From Microbacterium sp. MM2322 (GTDB taxonomy: Bacteria; Actinomycetota; Actinomycetes; Actinomycetales; Microbacteriaceae): DNA of 64,000 nucleotides. A program made the position numbers and the translations under genes. Positions 16,275-25,132 of this stretch are shown in pieces; within the stretch, counting starts at the first letter, position 1, and the number at the start of each line of letters is the position of its first letter. The DNA lies in the NCBI RefSeq assembly GCF_964186585.1, contig NZ_OZ075067.1, positions 1,860,001 through 1,924,000 of the forward strand. The letters run 5' to 3'. The notes under the pieces are model-generated. The model saw only the letters and a list, made by a program, of their open reading frames with translations, did not search any database and was not told the origin of the DNA.

Positions 16275-17344
16275 GCGTTGGCCGAATCGGCCCACAGGTC
16301 GACGTCGATCGCACCGGACAGCTGATCGATCCGGGCCAGCTCGTCGTCGTCGAACGGGGCACCGTCGACGGCTGCCAGGTTCTGGTCGAGCTGCTCGGGG
16401 CGGGATGCGCCGATGAGAGCCGAGGTCACGACCTCGTCTCGGAGCACCCACTGGATCGCCATCTGCGCGAGCGTCTGACCGCGCTCTTTCGCGATGTCGT
16501 TCAGCGAGCGCAGCGTGTCGAGGGCCTTCTCGCTGAGCCGGCCGTCGGGCAGCGAGAAGCGACTCTGCGCGCGGTCGGCGCGGCCATCGCCGAGGTATTT
16601 GTCGGTGAGGAGGCCCTGCGCGAGCGGCGTGAAGGCGATCGCGCCCATCCCAGCCGTCCGGAGCGAGTCGGTGAGACCGTCTTCGACCCAGCGGTTGAGG
16701 ATCGAGTAAGAGGGCTGGTGGATGATGAGGGGCGTTCCGAGGCTCTTCGCCACGGCTACCGCCTCCTCCGTGCGCTCCGCGCTGTAGGAGGAGATGCCGA
16801 CGTAGAGCGCCTTGCCCTGACGAACGAGGGTGTCGAGGGCTCCGATGGTCTCCTCGATCGGCGTCACCGGGTCAGCGCGGTGCGAGTAGAAGATGTCGAC
16901 GTAGTCGACGCTCATGCGCGTCAGCGACTGCTCGGCGCTTGCGATCAGGTACTTACGGGAACCGTAGTTTCCGTACGGCCCCGGCCACATGTCGTAACCG
17001 GCTTTCGACGAAAGGATGAGCTCGTCCCGGTAGGGAGAGAAATCCTCCCGCATCATGCGACCGAAGTTGACCTCAGCCGACCCGAACGGCGGGCCGTAGT
17101 TGTTGGCCAGGTCGAAATGGGTGACGCCCCGGTCGAAGGCGTGCCGGAGCAGAGTACGCTGGTTGTCGAAGGGGATGTTGTCCCCGAAGTTCCACCAGAG
17201 TCCCAGCGAGATCGCCGGCAGATACAGGCCGCTCGAGCCGACCTGGCGGAAAGCCCCCGCATCGTAGCGGGAGGACGCCGCCTGATAGGGGCGGTGGGTG
17301 TCGCCATTGCGCGATGGGGGGAAACGGTCGGCGTAATCGGTCAT
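16271..17344 (-). CDS. Aldo/keto reductase (YghZ-like)
   Basis: This NADPH-dependent aldo/keto reductase of 357 residues has a TIM-barrel fold. The catalytic tetrad is visible: Asp in HFDLANNYG (and its Tyr), Lys in SSKAGYD and His in FYSHRADP. WNFGDN, PYGNYGSRKY and the C-terminal IGASRPEQLDQNL nucleotide-binding segment place it near YghZ, which reduces L-glyceraldehyde 3-phosphate and methylglyoxal; substrate assignment is by similarity only. The ATG follows TAGCCT by 6 nt, so the transcript is likely leaderless. ispE follows with a 4-bp overlap, and the Stealth gene diverges 94 bp away. Confidence 0.9.
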   Translation of the reverse strand: MTDYADRFPPSRNGDTHRPYQAASSRYDAGAFRQVGSSGLYLPAISLGLWWNFGDNIPFDNQRTLLRHAFDRGVTHFDLANNYGPPFGSAEVNFGRMMREDFSPYRDELILSSKAGYDMWPGPYGNYGSRKYLIASAEQSLTRMSVDYVDIFYSHRADPVTPIEETIGALDTLVRQGKALYVGISSYSAERTEEAVAVAKSLGTPLIIHQPSYSILNRWVEDGLTDSLRTAGMGAIAFTPLAQGLLTDKYLGDGRADRAQSRFSLPDGRLSEKALDTLRSLNDIAKERGQTLAQMAIQWVLRDEVVTSALIGASRPEQLDQNLAAVDGAPFDDDELARIDQLSGAIDVDLWADSANA

Positions 17345-17350
17345 CCTCCC

Positions 17351-17356
17351 AGGCTA
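17351..17356 (-). promoter_or_regulatory. -10 box TAGCCT, leaderless promoter of aldo/keto reductase-ispE
   Basis: On the minus strand TAGCCT is followed by GGGAGG and then the ATG at 17344, the same arrangement as in front of the Eis-like gene. Confidence 0.5.
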
Positions 17357-17377
17357 GCGATCGCAGACACCGGAAAC

Positions 17378-17404
17378 GTCGGCGAAACGACCGACGCTTA
17401 TTCT
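17378..17404 (+). promoter_or_regulatory. Probable promoter and small inverted repeat ahead of Stealth gene
   Basis: TATTCT at 17399-17404 is a reasonable -10 box. A GTCGG/CCGAC inverted repeat (17378-17382 and 17391-17395) covers the spacer and could bind a regulator. The resulting leader of about 28 nt carries GGAG before the ATG at 17439. Confidence 0.4.
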
Positions 17405-17438
17405 TGCTCGACCGAAGACGCACATCGAAGGAGAACAT

Positions 17439-19007
17439 ATGGCGCGACTGACTGCATTGCCGTCCGAGGGTGGTTCCTGGACCGCGCTCCTCGAACGCGA
17501 GGACATCGTCCTCATCGGAGGCATGCTGCATCTGCGCCATGACGACACCACTCCCGAGCAGGCTCGCATCGCCGACCTGCTGCTGATCGCCGATTCGCTG
17601 TCGGATGCCGGCATCCCGCATCTCCTCATCCGTCACTCCGGCTCCGTCCCCGGTCTCGTGGTCGACCTCGTCCACCGCAGCCGTGCTCTTACCGCGCTCG
17701 CGGATCAGGCCGTCACGGAGCCGCTCTACGCGAAGGCGAAGGGCGGCACGCCCGTGCCGTTCGGCGAGCTGCGCCTGCGCGCCTCGGGCCCCGCCTCGGT
17801 GCGCGTGTTCCGTCCCCGCATCGCGGGCGAGCTCCGCTACGGCGCCGGCAACGGCGTCCGCGTCGAGTTCTGGCGCTTCGGCGAAGAGCTCGTCGAGGCT
17901 CCGCACGCGAACGACCTGACTCGGCGCGTGTTCGCCGCCGAGGACATCGAACCGGGCACCGTTGAGCGGTACGGTCGCACCTGGCAGACCGTGCAGGGCA
18001 TGTTCGACCCGCACCCGGCCGAGATCACCCACGAGATCGACATGGTCTTCTCATGGGTCGACGGCTCCTCCTCCGAGTTCCAGCGTCAGCGGGCAGCGCA
18101 GCTGTCCGAGTACGTCGTCGGCGACGGCGACGACGGCCCGGCGCGTTTCCGTCACGTCGACGAGCTGCGCTACGCGCTCCGGAGCGTTCACATGTACGCG
18201 CCGTGGGTTCGCCGCATCTTCATCGCGACCGACTCCCCCGCCCCGGCGTGGCTGCTCGACCACCCGAAGGTCACGATCGTCCGGAGCGAGGAGTTCTTCG
18301 AGGACACCTCGGTCCTGCCGACGCACAACTCGCACGCCGTCGAAGCACAGCTTCACCGCATCGAGGGTTTGTCGGAGCACTTCCTCTACTCGAACGACGA
18401 CATGTTCTTCGGTCGTCCGCTGTCCCCCGAACTGTTCTTCTCCCCCGCGGGCGTCTCGTCGTTCGTGGAGTGCGAGGTCCGCATCGGCACCGGTCCCCGT
18501 CGCGTCGCGCGGAGCGGGCACGACAACGCGCTGCGCCACAACCGCGAGCTTCTCCGAGAGCGCTTCGGACGAACGATCGTCCGCGACCTCGAGCACTGCG
18601 CGGCGCCGTTGCGCAAGAGCGTCATGTTCGAACTCGAGCAGGAGTTCCCCGAGGAGATCCGGCGGACCGCGGCATCCCGCTTCCGCTCCGCGACCGACGT
18701 GTCGGTGACCAACTGCCTATACCACTACTACGCGCAGTTCACGGGGCGTGCGATCGCGTCGACCGCGCCGCGTGTGCGGTACTTCCAGACGACGCAGGCC
18801 GCGTCGCTGCGACGGATGGAGCGCCTCGCCGAGCGCGGCGACGTCGACATGTTCTGCCTCAACGACGGCGGTGACCTCGAGGTCCCCGAGGCCGTGCGCG
18901 TGCGGGCCGTGACGGGCCTCCTGGAGCGCCTCTTCCCGATCCGCGCCCCCTGGGAAGACCCCGCCGTCAGTGCAGCGCCGGCACGCTCGATCGAGCTGCA
19001 CGCGTGA
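17439..19007 (+). CDS. Stealth-family sugar-phosphate transferase
   Basis: This protein of 522 residues has the four Stealth conserved regions: CR1 [10 protein letters not shown] (about 202), CR2 [19 protein letters not shown] (about 243), CR3 around [10 protein letters not shown] and [10 protein letters not shown] (about 290-325) and CR4 [10 protein letters not shown] (about 425). Family members such as bacterial capsule enzymes and the GNPTAB kinase domain transfer hexose 1-phosphate units to glycans. The first 190 residues are a separate, unrecognised domain. ATG at 17439 has GGAG at good spacing. I see no capsule or teichoic acid genes next to it, so its acceptor is unknown. The last 41 bp overlap the 3' end of the convergent phosphoesterase gene. 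Confidence 0.9.
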   Translation: MARLTALPSEGGSWTALLEREDIVLIGGMLHLRHDDTTPEQARIADLLLIADSLSDAGIPHLLIRHSGSVPGLVVDLVHRSRALTALADQAVTEPLYAKAKGGTPVPFGELRLRASGPASVRVFRPRIAGELRYGAGNGVRVEFWRFGEELVEAPHANDLTRRVFAAEDIEPGTVERYGRTWQTVQGMFDPHPAEITHEIDMVFSWVDGSSSEFQRQRAAQLSEYVVGDGDDGPARFRHVDELRYALRSVHMYAPWVRRIFIATDSPAPAWLLDHPKVTIVRSEEFFEDTSVLPTHNSHAVEAQLHRIEGLSEHFLYSNDDMFFGRPLSPELFFSPAGVSSFVECEVRIGTGPRRVARSGHDNALRHNRELLRERFGRTIVRDLEHCAAPLRKSVMFELEQEFPEEIRRTAASRFRSATDVSVTNCLYHYYAQFTGRAIASTAPRVRYFQTTQAASLRRMERLAERGDVDMFCLNDGGDLEVPEAVRVRAVTGLLERLFPIRAPWEDPAVSAAPARSIELHA

Positions 19008-19881
19008 CCGAGCCGGTGACGCCTGCCTTGCGCAGGCGTCGCTGAGCCTCATCCGGGTCGATGTACTCGAGCGGGCGCGGCACGTCGATCGGAACGACCG
19101 AGTGGACGACCGTGTCGTCGTAGACGTGGACGAGGTTGTACGCCTGCGCGCCGTCCTGCGGACGCGTGCCGCCGACCGGAACGGTGAGGTCCTGGGCGTA
19201 GCAGGTCGATGATGCGACGGAGACGGGGATTCCCGCGAACGTCGCGAACGTCGAGTAGTGCAGGTGTCCGGCGATGATCGCGCGCACATCGCTGCCGCGG
19301 AGGACGTCGGCCAGCCGACGCTGATCGCGCAGCTCGACGCTGGCCGCCAGCGGCAGGACGCTCGGAACCGGCGGGTGGTGCATGGCGAGCACGGTCCCCA
19401 GCGGTGCCGGAGTCGCCAGCACGCCGCGCAGCCAGTCGAGCTGAGCGTCGGACAGCTCGCCGTGGTGGTGGCCGGGGACGCTGGTGTCCAGCGTCACGAT
19501 GCGGAGGCCGTCGAGCTCGTCGACGCGGTCGAACGGCGCCGTCGGGTCTGCGGGCGCCTCATCGAGCAGGTGCGCTCGGAACGCACCGCGATCGTCGTGG
19601 TTGCCCATGACCCACATCAGGCGCGCCCCGAGTCGCTCGGCGAACGGCTCGACGAGTGCGCGGATCGCGTCGTAGGCGGCGGCCTCCCCCAGGTCGACGA
19701 GGTCGCCCGTGAAAACGATCGCATCGGGAGCGACGCCGCTCGTCTCGATCGCGTCGAGTGCTGCGGTCAACGACGCTTCGCCGTCGACGCTGTTGAAGAG
19801 ACGGGGTCCTGGACCGCGCAGATGCGTGTCACTCAGGTGGAGCAGGATCCGTTCGGCGGCCGGGTGCTCGGCGCGGCGCAT
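18967..19881 (-). CDS. Calcineurin-like metallophosphoesterase (CpdA-like)
   Basis: This cytosolic metal-dependent phosphoesterase of 304 residues has the class III nucleotide phosphodiesterase motifs in order: LSDTHL (about 18), FTGDLVDLG (about 60), MGNHDDRG (about 92), AMHHPP (about 168) and GHLHYST (about 212). The set fits cAMP phosphodiesterase (CpdA/Rv0805-like), but activity on other phosphodiesters is possible. The ATG at 19881 is chosen because it has a GGAAGAAG stretch upstream and fits the start of the fold; longer in-frame starts would add a basic extension. A leader hairpin lies at 19900-19928. The 3' end overlaps the Stealth coding sequence by 41 bp on the opposite strand. Confidence 0.87.
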   Translation of the reverse strand: MRRAEHPAAERILLHLSDTHLRGPGPRLFNSVDGEASLTAALDAIETSGVAPDAIVFTGDLVDLGEAAAYDAIRALVEPFAERLGARLMWVMGNHDDRGAFRAHLLDEAPADPTAPFDRVDELDGLRIVTLDTSVPGHHHGELSDAQLDWLRGVLATPAPLGTVLAMHHPPVPSVLPLAASVELRDQRRLADVLRGSDVRAIIAGHLHYSTFATFAGIPVSVASSTCYAQDLTVPVGGTRPQDGAQAYNLVHVYDDTVVHSVVPIDVPRPLEYIDPDEAQRRLRKAGVTGSVTRAARSSVPALH

Positions 19882-19899
19882 GGTCACTTCTTCCGTCAG

Positions 19900-19928
19900 T
19901 GCAAGGGCTCGGGTGCCCTCGCCTTGCA
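19900..19928 (-). promoter_or_regulatory. Hairpin in the leader of the metallophosphoesterase gene
   Basis: Perfect 7-bp arms TGCAAGG and CCTTGCA enclose a GC-rich centre with a further GGG/CCC pairing. The hairpin lies just upstream of the purine-rich ribosome-binding region of the gene that starts at 19881, so it could affect translation. A possible -10 (TAACAT on the minus strand) lies further upstream. Confidence 0.4.
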
Positions 19929-20020
19929 TCCAAATGTTACCGGCATGTTTCTGGAACGGGTGATGAACGACGCGCGAACTCGCTGAAAACCGCTGCGACG
20001 GCGTACGAGGGGGCGGTTCG

Positions 20021-20086
20021 CGAGGAGATGACGGATGCCGAGGGCCGAATCTCGGCATCCGCTCCTCTGGAGGCGTCATCTCCTCG
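20021..20086 (-). terminator. Branched inverted repeat downstream of rsmA
   Basis: A 12-bp outer stem (CGAGGAGATGAC at 20021-20032 with GTCATCTCCTCG at 20075-20086) encloses a 10-bp hairpin (GGATGCCGAG/CTCGGCATCC, 20033-20060, 8-nt loop) and a small CCTC/GAGG hairpin (20064-20073), with almost no unpaired bases. It starts 59 bp past the rsmA stop. There is no U tract, so it could be an actinobacterial-type terminator or a stable 3' RNA end. Confidence 0.5.
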
Positions 20087-20145
20087 GGAAGCTCCGCGCG
20101 TGGCCGGCTGGTGGGGCGGACGGCGCGACGGCGGATGCCGACGAT

Positions 20146-20985
20146 TCAGACGCGGGCGATGCGGACGAAATCCTCGATCGTCAGTTCCTCGCCGCGGGCC
20201 GTCGGCGCGACCCCGGCACGCTCGAGGATGTCGCTCGCGGAAGCGGACGAGCCGCCGAGCACGGTGGACAGCGCCTGGCGGAGCATTTTGCGGCGCTGCT
20301 GGAACGCGGCGTCGACGATCGCGAAGGTGCGGAGGCGCTCCGCTTCGGTGCCGCGGGGCTCACCACCCCGCTGGAATCCGACGAGCACGCTGTCGACGTT
20401 GGGGACGGGCCAGAAGACTTGACGAGAGACAGTGCCGGTCAGTCGCCACGCGCCGTACCAGGCGGCCTTGACGCTCGGGGAGCCGTAGATCTTCGAGCCC
20501 GACGGAGCGGCCAGCCGCTCGCCGACCTCGGCCTGCACCATGACCACGCCGCGTTGGATCGATGGAAAGTGCTCCATGAAGTGCAGGAGGACGGGGACGC
20601 TGACGTTGTACGGCAGGTTCGCGACGAGGACGTCGGGGTCACCGGGGAGCTCCGTGACGCGCAGCGCGTCCTCTGCGACGACGGTGAGCGCGCCGTCGGG
20701 CACGCCGTGGGCGGCAGCCGTCGCGGGCAGCCGCTCCGCGAGCCGGTGATCGATCTCGACCGCGGTGACCGGTGCGCCCGTCTCGAGGATCGCAAGGGTG
20801 AGCGACCCCAGGCCGGGACCGACCTCCACGACACGATCGGCCGCAGTGACGCGCGCGGCGGCGACGATCTTCCGGACCGTGTTCGCGTCGACAACGAAGT
20901 TCTGCCCGAGCTTCTTGGTCGGAGTGACGTCGAGGTCGGCAGCGAGAGCGCGGATCTCGGAGGCTCCGAGGAGGGTGACGGGCAT
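20146..20985 (-). CDS. rsmA: 16S rRNA (adenine 1518/1519-N6)-dimethyltransferase
   Basis: RsmA (KsgA) dimethylates two adenines near the 3' end of 16S rRNA late in 30S assembly. The 279-residue protein has the SAM-binding set GQNFVVD (about 27), [10 protein letters not shown] (about 56), the acidic EID strand end (about 80), VVAEDAL (about 105) and catalytic NLPYNVSVP (about 126), followed by the C-terminal helical domain. ATG at 20985 lies 7 nt after TAGGCT, so it appears leaderless and has its own promoter rather than depending on the hem operon 166 bp upstream. Resistance to kasugamycin is the known phenotype when the gene is lost. Confidence 0.95.
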   Translation of the reverse strand: MPVTLLGASEIRALAADLDVTPTKKLGQNFVVDANTVRKIVAAARVTAADRVVEVGPGLGSLTLAILETGAPVTAVEIDHRLAERLPATAAAHGVPDGALTVVAEDALRVTELPGDPDVLVANLPYNVSVPVLLHFMEHFPSIQRGVVMVQAEVGERLAAPSGSKIYGSPSVKAAWYGAWRLTGTVSRQVFWPVPNVDSVLVGFQRGGEPRGTEAERLRTFAIVDAAFQQRRKMLRQALSTVLGGSSASASDILERAGVAPTARGEELTIEDFVRIARV

Positions 20986-20992
20986 GAGTTCC

Positions 20993-20998
20993 AGCCTA
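20993..20998 (-). promoter_or_regulatory. -10 box TAGGCT, leaderless promoter of rsmA
   Basis: On the minus strand TAGGCT is followed by GGAACTC (7 nt) and the ATG at 20985. Confidence 0.55.
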
Positions 20999-21151
20999 GT
21001 TGCGCAGGACGCGGCCGCCCGCGGGCTGCGCCGGGGCATGCCGCATGCACGATCGGTGGTGCGGAACGCACCTCGTGGGGCCTCTGAGGCGGGACCGGCC
21101 GAGTCGGTCGTGCGACTGCACCCGCCCCGGGCGGCACCGGCACCCGGCGGG

Positions 21152-22459
21152 CTAGCTCCCCCGCGCCGCCTCCGCCGCCGCGGGCAGGGCGTCGACGATG
21201 CGGGCGATCGCCGCATCATCGTGGGCCGCCGTGACGAACCATGCCTCGAATGCCGACGGCGGCAGCGAGACGCCGGCCTCGAGCATCGCGTGGAAGAAGC
21301 GGCCGTAGGCGTCGGCATCCTGCGAGGTCGCGGTCGCGTAGTCGGGCACGCCACCGACGACACTCTCGCCGAAGAAGATGCTGAACAGCGTCCCCGCCCA
21401 CTGCACGACGTGGGGCACGCCCGCCTCGGTGAGCGCAGCGGATGCCGCGTCCGCGACGGTGTGCGCGACCGAATCAAGCGTGCGGTACACCGCGTCGTCG
21501 GCGTGCGTGAGGGTCGCGAGACCCGCGGCGACGGCGACCGGGTTCCCCGACAGCGTGCCGGCCTGGTAGACGGGACCGGTCGGGGCGAGGAGGTCCATGA
21601 TCTCGGCGCGTCCGGCGACGGCGGCGACGGGGAGCCCGCCGCCGATGACCTTGCCGAACGCGATGAGATCGGGGACCACGTGTTCGCCGGCGGCATCCAG
21701 GACGCCGGCGTAGCCCGACCGCGAGGAGCGGAAGCCGGTGAGGACCTCATCGCTGATGAGAAGTGCGCCGTTCCGGTGCGCGATGTCTGACAGGAACGCG
21801 GTAAAGCCCGGCGCCGGCGGCACGACACCCATGTTCGCGCCGGCGGCCTCGGTGATGATCGCGGCGATCTTGCCCTCGTGGGCGCGGAACAGCTCCTCCA
21901 CAGCGGCGCGGTCGTTGTACCCGATGACGAGCGTCTGCGCGGCGATCGGCGCGGGGACACCGGCCGATCCGGGCAGCGCGAGCGTCGCGAGACCCGAGCC
22001 GGCCTGAGCCAGCAGGCCGTCGGAGTGGCCGTGGTAGTGCCCGGCGAACTTCACGAGCAGGTCGCGCCCGGTGGCCGCGCGCGCGAGGCGGATCGCGGTC
22101 ATCGTCGCCTCCGTGCCGGTGGAGACGAGACGGATCTTCTCGGCAGCCGGAACGCGCGAGCGGATCTCCTCGGCGAGCTCCGTTTCGGCCGCCGTCGGCG
22201 CGCCGAACGAGAGCCCGCGGCGGGCGGCCTCGACGACCGCCTCGATCACGGCGGGGTGCGCGTGCCCGAGGAGGGCGGGCCCCCAGCTGGCGACGAGGTC
22301 GACGTAGTCGCGGCCGTCGGCATCGGTCACATACGCGCCCTGCGCGGACACCATGAACCGCGGCGTCCCGCCGACCGACCCGTAGGCCCGGACGGGCGAG
22401 TCGACGCCGCCGGGGATCACTCCGCGGGCGCGGTCGAACAACTCCTGGTTACGGCTCAT
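21152..22459 (-). CDS. hemL: Glutamate-1-semialdehyde 2,1-aminomutase
   Basis: HemL converts glutamate 1-semialdehyde to 5-aminolevulinate, the second step of the C5 haem route that begins with HemA. The 435-residue PLP enzyme has [13 protein letters not shown] near the start, the [14 protein letters not shown] phosphate-binding segment, [11 protein letters not shown] with the PLP ring Asp, and the Schiff-base Lys in [14 protein letters not shown] at 22459 overlaps the hemB stop by 4 bp. It is the last of eight genes in the minus-strand haem operon, even though its reaction is early in the pathway. Confidence 0.96.
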   Translation of the reverse strand: MSRNQELFDRARGVIPGGVDSPVRAYGSVGGTPRFMVSAQGAYVTDADGRDYVDLVASWGPALLGHAHPAVIEAVVEAARRGLSFGAPTAAETELAEEIRSRVPAAEKIRLVSTGTEATMTAIRLARAATGRDLLVKFAGHYHGHSDGLLAQAGSGLATLALPGSAGVPAPIAAQTLVIGYNDRAAVEELFRAHEGKIAAIITEAAGANMGVVPPAPGFTAFLSDIAHRNGALLISDEVLTGFRSSRSGYAGVLDAAGEHVVPDLIAFGKVIGGGLPVAAVAGRAEIMDLLAPTGPVYQAGTLSGNPVAVAAGLATLTHADDAVYRTLDSVAHTVADAASAALTEAGVPHVVQWAGTLFSIFFGESVVGGVPDYATATSQDADAYGRFFHAMLEAGVSLPPSAFEAWFVTAAHDDAAIARIVDALPAAAEAARGS

Positions 22460-23451
22460 GCGAGTTCCCTTCCGGCGCGCAGCCAGTGCGCGACCTCGAT
22501 GGCCCAGTAGGTGAGGATGACGTCGGCCCCGGCCCGGCGGATGCCGACGAGGCTCTCGCCGATGGCCCGCTCGCGGTCGATGAGGCCGGCCGCGGCGGCG
22601 TGCTCGATCATCGCGTACTCCCCCGACACCTGATATGCCCACACCGGCACGTTCGAGCGGTCCGAGACGCGGGCGAGCACGTCGAGGTAGGGCATGGCGG
22701 GCTTCACCATGACGACGTCGGCGCCCTCGGCGATGTCGACGAGGGCCTCTTCGACTCCCTCGCGTGCGTTCGCCGGGTCCATCTGGTAGGTCCGGCGGTC
22801 GCCCTGCAGGGTCGACTCGACGGCGTCGCGGAAGGGGCCGTAGAAGGCGGAGGCGTATTTGGCCGAGTAGGCGAGGATCGCGACGTGCGCGAAGCCGGCG
22901 GCATCCAGCCCTGCGCGGACCGCGGCGACCTGGCCGTCCATCATTCCGGACAGTCCCAGCACGTCCGCGCCGGCGCGCGCCTGGGCGACACCCATCTCGG
23001 CGTACACCTCGAGCGTCGCGTCGTTGTCGACCGAGCCGTCGGCGGCGAGCAGGCCGCAGTGGCCGTGATCGGTGAACTCGTCGAGGCAGAGGTCCGCCTG
23101 CACCGTGAGGCGTCCTGCAGCGGCGCGAGCGGCGACCGCGATCGCACGGTTGAGGATGCCGTCGGGATCGGTCGCGCCGCTGCCGACCGCGTCGCGGACC
23201 GCGGGCACGCCGAAGAGCATGATCCCGCCGATGCCCGCCGCGGCCGCCTCGTCGACGACGTCGGCGATCGCGTCGAGCGGATGCTGCGACACCCCCGGCA
23301 TGCTCGCGATCGGCTGCGAGGAGGTGATGCCCTCCTTCACGAACACCGGCAGCACGAGCTGCGAGGGGACGAGGTGATGCTCGGCGGCCAGGCGGCGGAG
23401 TGCGGGCGTGCCGCGCAAGCGGCGAAGGCGACGTGTGGGGAACGAGGTCAT
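22456..23451 (-). CDS. hemB: Porphobilinogen synthase
   Basis: HemB condenses two 5-aminolevulinates to porphobilinogen. The 331-residue enzyme has the two active-site lysines in [16 protein letters not shown] and [10 protein letters not shown]. The metal-binding segment reads [14 protein letters not shown]: the first and third Cys of the Zn-type site are kept, while the middle Cys is Asp, so the metal preference cannot be assigned by motif alone. ATG at 23451 overlaps the hemD stop by 4 bp and the gene overlaps hemL by 4 bp. Confidence 0.96.
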   Translation of the reverse strand: MTSFPTRRLRRLRGTPALRRLAAEHHLVPSQLVLPVFVKEGITSSQPIASMPGVSQHPLDAIADVVDEAAAAGIGGIMLFGVPAVRDAVGSGATDPDGILNRAIAVAARAAAGRLTVQADLCLDEFTDHGHCGLLAADGSVDNDATLEVYAEMGVAQARAGADVLGLSGMMDGQVAAVRAGLDAAGFAHVAILAYSAKYASAFYGPFRDAVESTLQGDRRTYQMDPANAREGVEEALVDIAEGADVVMVKPAMPYLDVLARVSDRSNVPVWAYQVSGEYAMIEHAAAAGLIDRERAIGESLVGIRRAGADVILTYWAIEVAHWLRAGRELA

Positions 23452-24221
23452 GAGTGCTTCTCCAAGGGAACGCGGGCGTCGAGCTCGGCGATCAGCGCGT
23501 CGATGCTCTGGGTCTGGGCGGTGTGGCCGACGGCGAAACCGAGGACCGCGGCATCGCGCGTCGTCCCCGGTCCGATCGAGGCGACGAGGGTGGATGCCGG
23601 GAGCTGTCCCACCTGGCGGCGGAGCTCGCGCCCCACGCTCAACGAGGTGAGGAGCACGACGTCGATGTCCCCCGACCGGAGGCCCTCGACGACGGCGGGG
23701 TCGAGATCGACGCCCACGGTGCGATAGGCGATGCAGACGTCGACGGCGAACCCGCGGACCTCGAGTTCATCGCTCACGACGGCCTGGGCGAGATCACTCC
23801 GGACGACGAGGGCGCGGCCGGTCGCGGCGGGAACGCGGTCGGCGCACCACTGCGTGACGAGGGCCGTCGCCGACGACGCGCCAGCCGGGACGAAGTCGAC
23901 CTCCCACCCGGCATCGGCGACGGCGCGGGCGGTCGCGCGGCCGACGGCGGCGATACGAGTGGTGGCGGGGATCGCGACGTCGTGCTGACGGAGCTGCTCG
24001 ACGCTCGCGGCACTCGTGACGAACAGCCACGCATACGCACCGTCGGCGAGGGCGGCGAACGCGCGGTCGCGCGCCGCGGTGTCGCGCGGCGCTGCAGACG
24101 AGATGAGCGGTGCGAGGACTGCCTCGGCGCCGCGGGAGTTCAGGTCGGCGCGCACGCGCTCCCCCCATCCCCCGGCGCGGGGAACGAGCACTCGGGCACC
24201 GCGCAAGCCACCGCCGGTCAT
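23448..24221 (-). CDS. hemD: Uroporphyrinogen-III synthase
   Basis: HemD closes and inverts ring D of hydroxymethylbilane to give uroporphyrinogen III. The 257-residue protein has two similar alpha/beta lobes, with the weakly conserved segments [13 protein letters not shown] at the start, TSAASVEQL near 70 and [11 protein letters not shown] near 195. Sequence conservation in this family is low, and the assignment leans on position: it overlaps hemC upstream and hemB downstream by 4 bp each. ATG at 24221 is part of the hemC stop overlap, which settles the start. Confidence 0.9.
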   Translation of the reverse strand: MTGGGLRGARVLVPRAGGWGERVRADLNSRGAEAVLAPLISSAAPRDTAARDRAFAALADGAYAWLFVTSAASVEQLRQHDVAIPATTRIAAVGRATARAVADAGWEVDFVPAGASSATALVTQWCADRVPAATGRALVVRSDLAQAVVSDELEVRGFAVDVCIAYRTVGVDLDPAVVEGLRSGDIDVVLLTSLSVGRELRRQVGQLPASTLVASIGPGTTRDAAVLGFAVGHTAQTQSIDALIAELDARVPLEKHS

Positions 24222-25132
24222 CGCGACGACCCGGCGAGATCGGCGAGGTCGGCGGCACCGCCCTCGAGGAGCTCGGCGACGACGTCGGCCGCAGCGGCAT
24301 CGATGTCGACGTGCACGTCGAGCTGGCGGGACGCACCGACGGATCGCCCACCGTCTTCGGCGTAGACCTGCGCCACCAGCGTGACGACGTCGCCGTGACG
24401 CTCGGCGTCGATCGCGACGGGAGCGGCGCAGCCGGCTTCGAGGCGGCGGAGTACGGCCCGCTCGAGGTTCGCGGCGAGGGCCGTGTCGGCGTCTTCGACG
24501 AGGCGCACGGCGGCGGCGACCTCGGCATCCCCGTCGCGCACCTCGACGGCCAGAGCGCCCTGCGCGGCGGAGGTGGGCCAGTCGAGCACCTGGGTGATCG
24601 CGGCGTCGCGCCCGATGCGGCGGAGCCCGGCTTCGGCGAGGACGATCGCGTCGTACTGGCCGTCGGCGACCTTCCGGAGCCGGCTGTCGACGTTGCCGCG
24701 AATGCCCTCCACCACCAGGTCGGGGCGACGCGCGAGCACCTGCGCGACGCGACGCGGCGACCCCGTGCCGACGCGCGCGCCCGAGGGCAGCTCGTCGAGC
24801 GTCAGGCCCTCGCGGGAGTGCAGGATGTCGCGCTGCGAGGCGCGAACGGGCACAGCCCCGACGACGATCCCCTCGAACGGAGCCGTCGGCAGATCCTTCA
24901 TCGAGTGCACGAGGAAATCGCACTCGTTCCGCAGCAACGCGTCGCGGAGAGCCGTGGCGAACACACCCGTCCCACCCATCTGCGCGAGCGGACCGGTGAG
25001 GATGTCGCCGTCGCTCGTGATCGGAACGAGTTCGACCTCACGACCGGATGCCGCGGCCACGGCATCCGCCACGTGCTGCGACTGGGTCGTCGCCAGCAGG
25101 CTCGCCCGCGTTCCGAGGCGCAACGCGGTCAC
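24218..25132 (-). CDS. hemC: Hydroxymethylbilane synthase
   Basis: HemC polymerises four porphobilinogens into hydroxymethylbilane. The 304-residue protein has LGTRASLLATTQS at the start, VHSMKDLPT, the GTGSPRRVAQ segment, the pyrrole-contact arginines in IRGNVDSRL, and the cofactor-anchoring Cys in LEAGCAAPVA. GTG at 25132 overlaps the cpfC stop by 4 bp and is the only start that fits the family N-terminus. Confidence 0.96.
   Translation of the reverse strand: MTALRLGTRASLLATTQSQHVADAVAAASGREVELVPITSDGDILTGPLAQMGGTGVFATALRDALLRNECDFLVHSMKDLPTAPFEGIVVGAVPVRASQRDILHSREGLTLDELPSGARVGTGSPRRVAQVLARRPDLVVEGIRGNVDSRLRKVADGQYDAIVLAEAGLRRIGRDAAITQVLDWPTSAAQGALAVEVRDGDAEVAAAVRLVEDADTALAANLERAVLRRLEAGCAAPVAIDAERHGDVVTLVAQVYAEDGGRSVGASRQLDVHVDIDAAAADVVAELLEGGAADLADLAGSSR

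Noticed and set aside
19882..20145. A small gene in the 264-bp gap
   Set aside because: No frame has a ribosome-binding site with a plausible protein; the gap is explained by the branched inverted repeat and the leader hairpin.
20986..21960. Extending rsmA upstream into one 604-residue protein
   Set aside because: The extra 325 residues are an off-frame reading of hemL; the leaderless -10 box and family N-terminus place the start at 20985.
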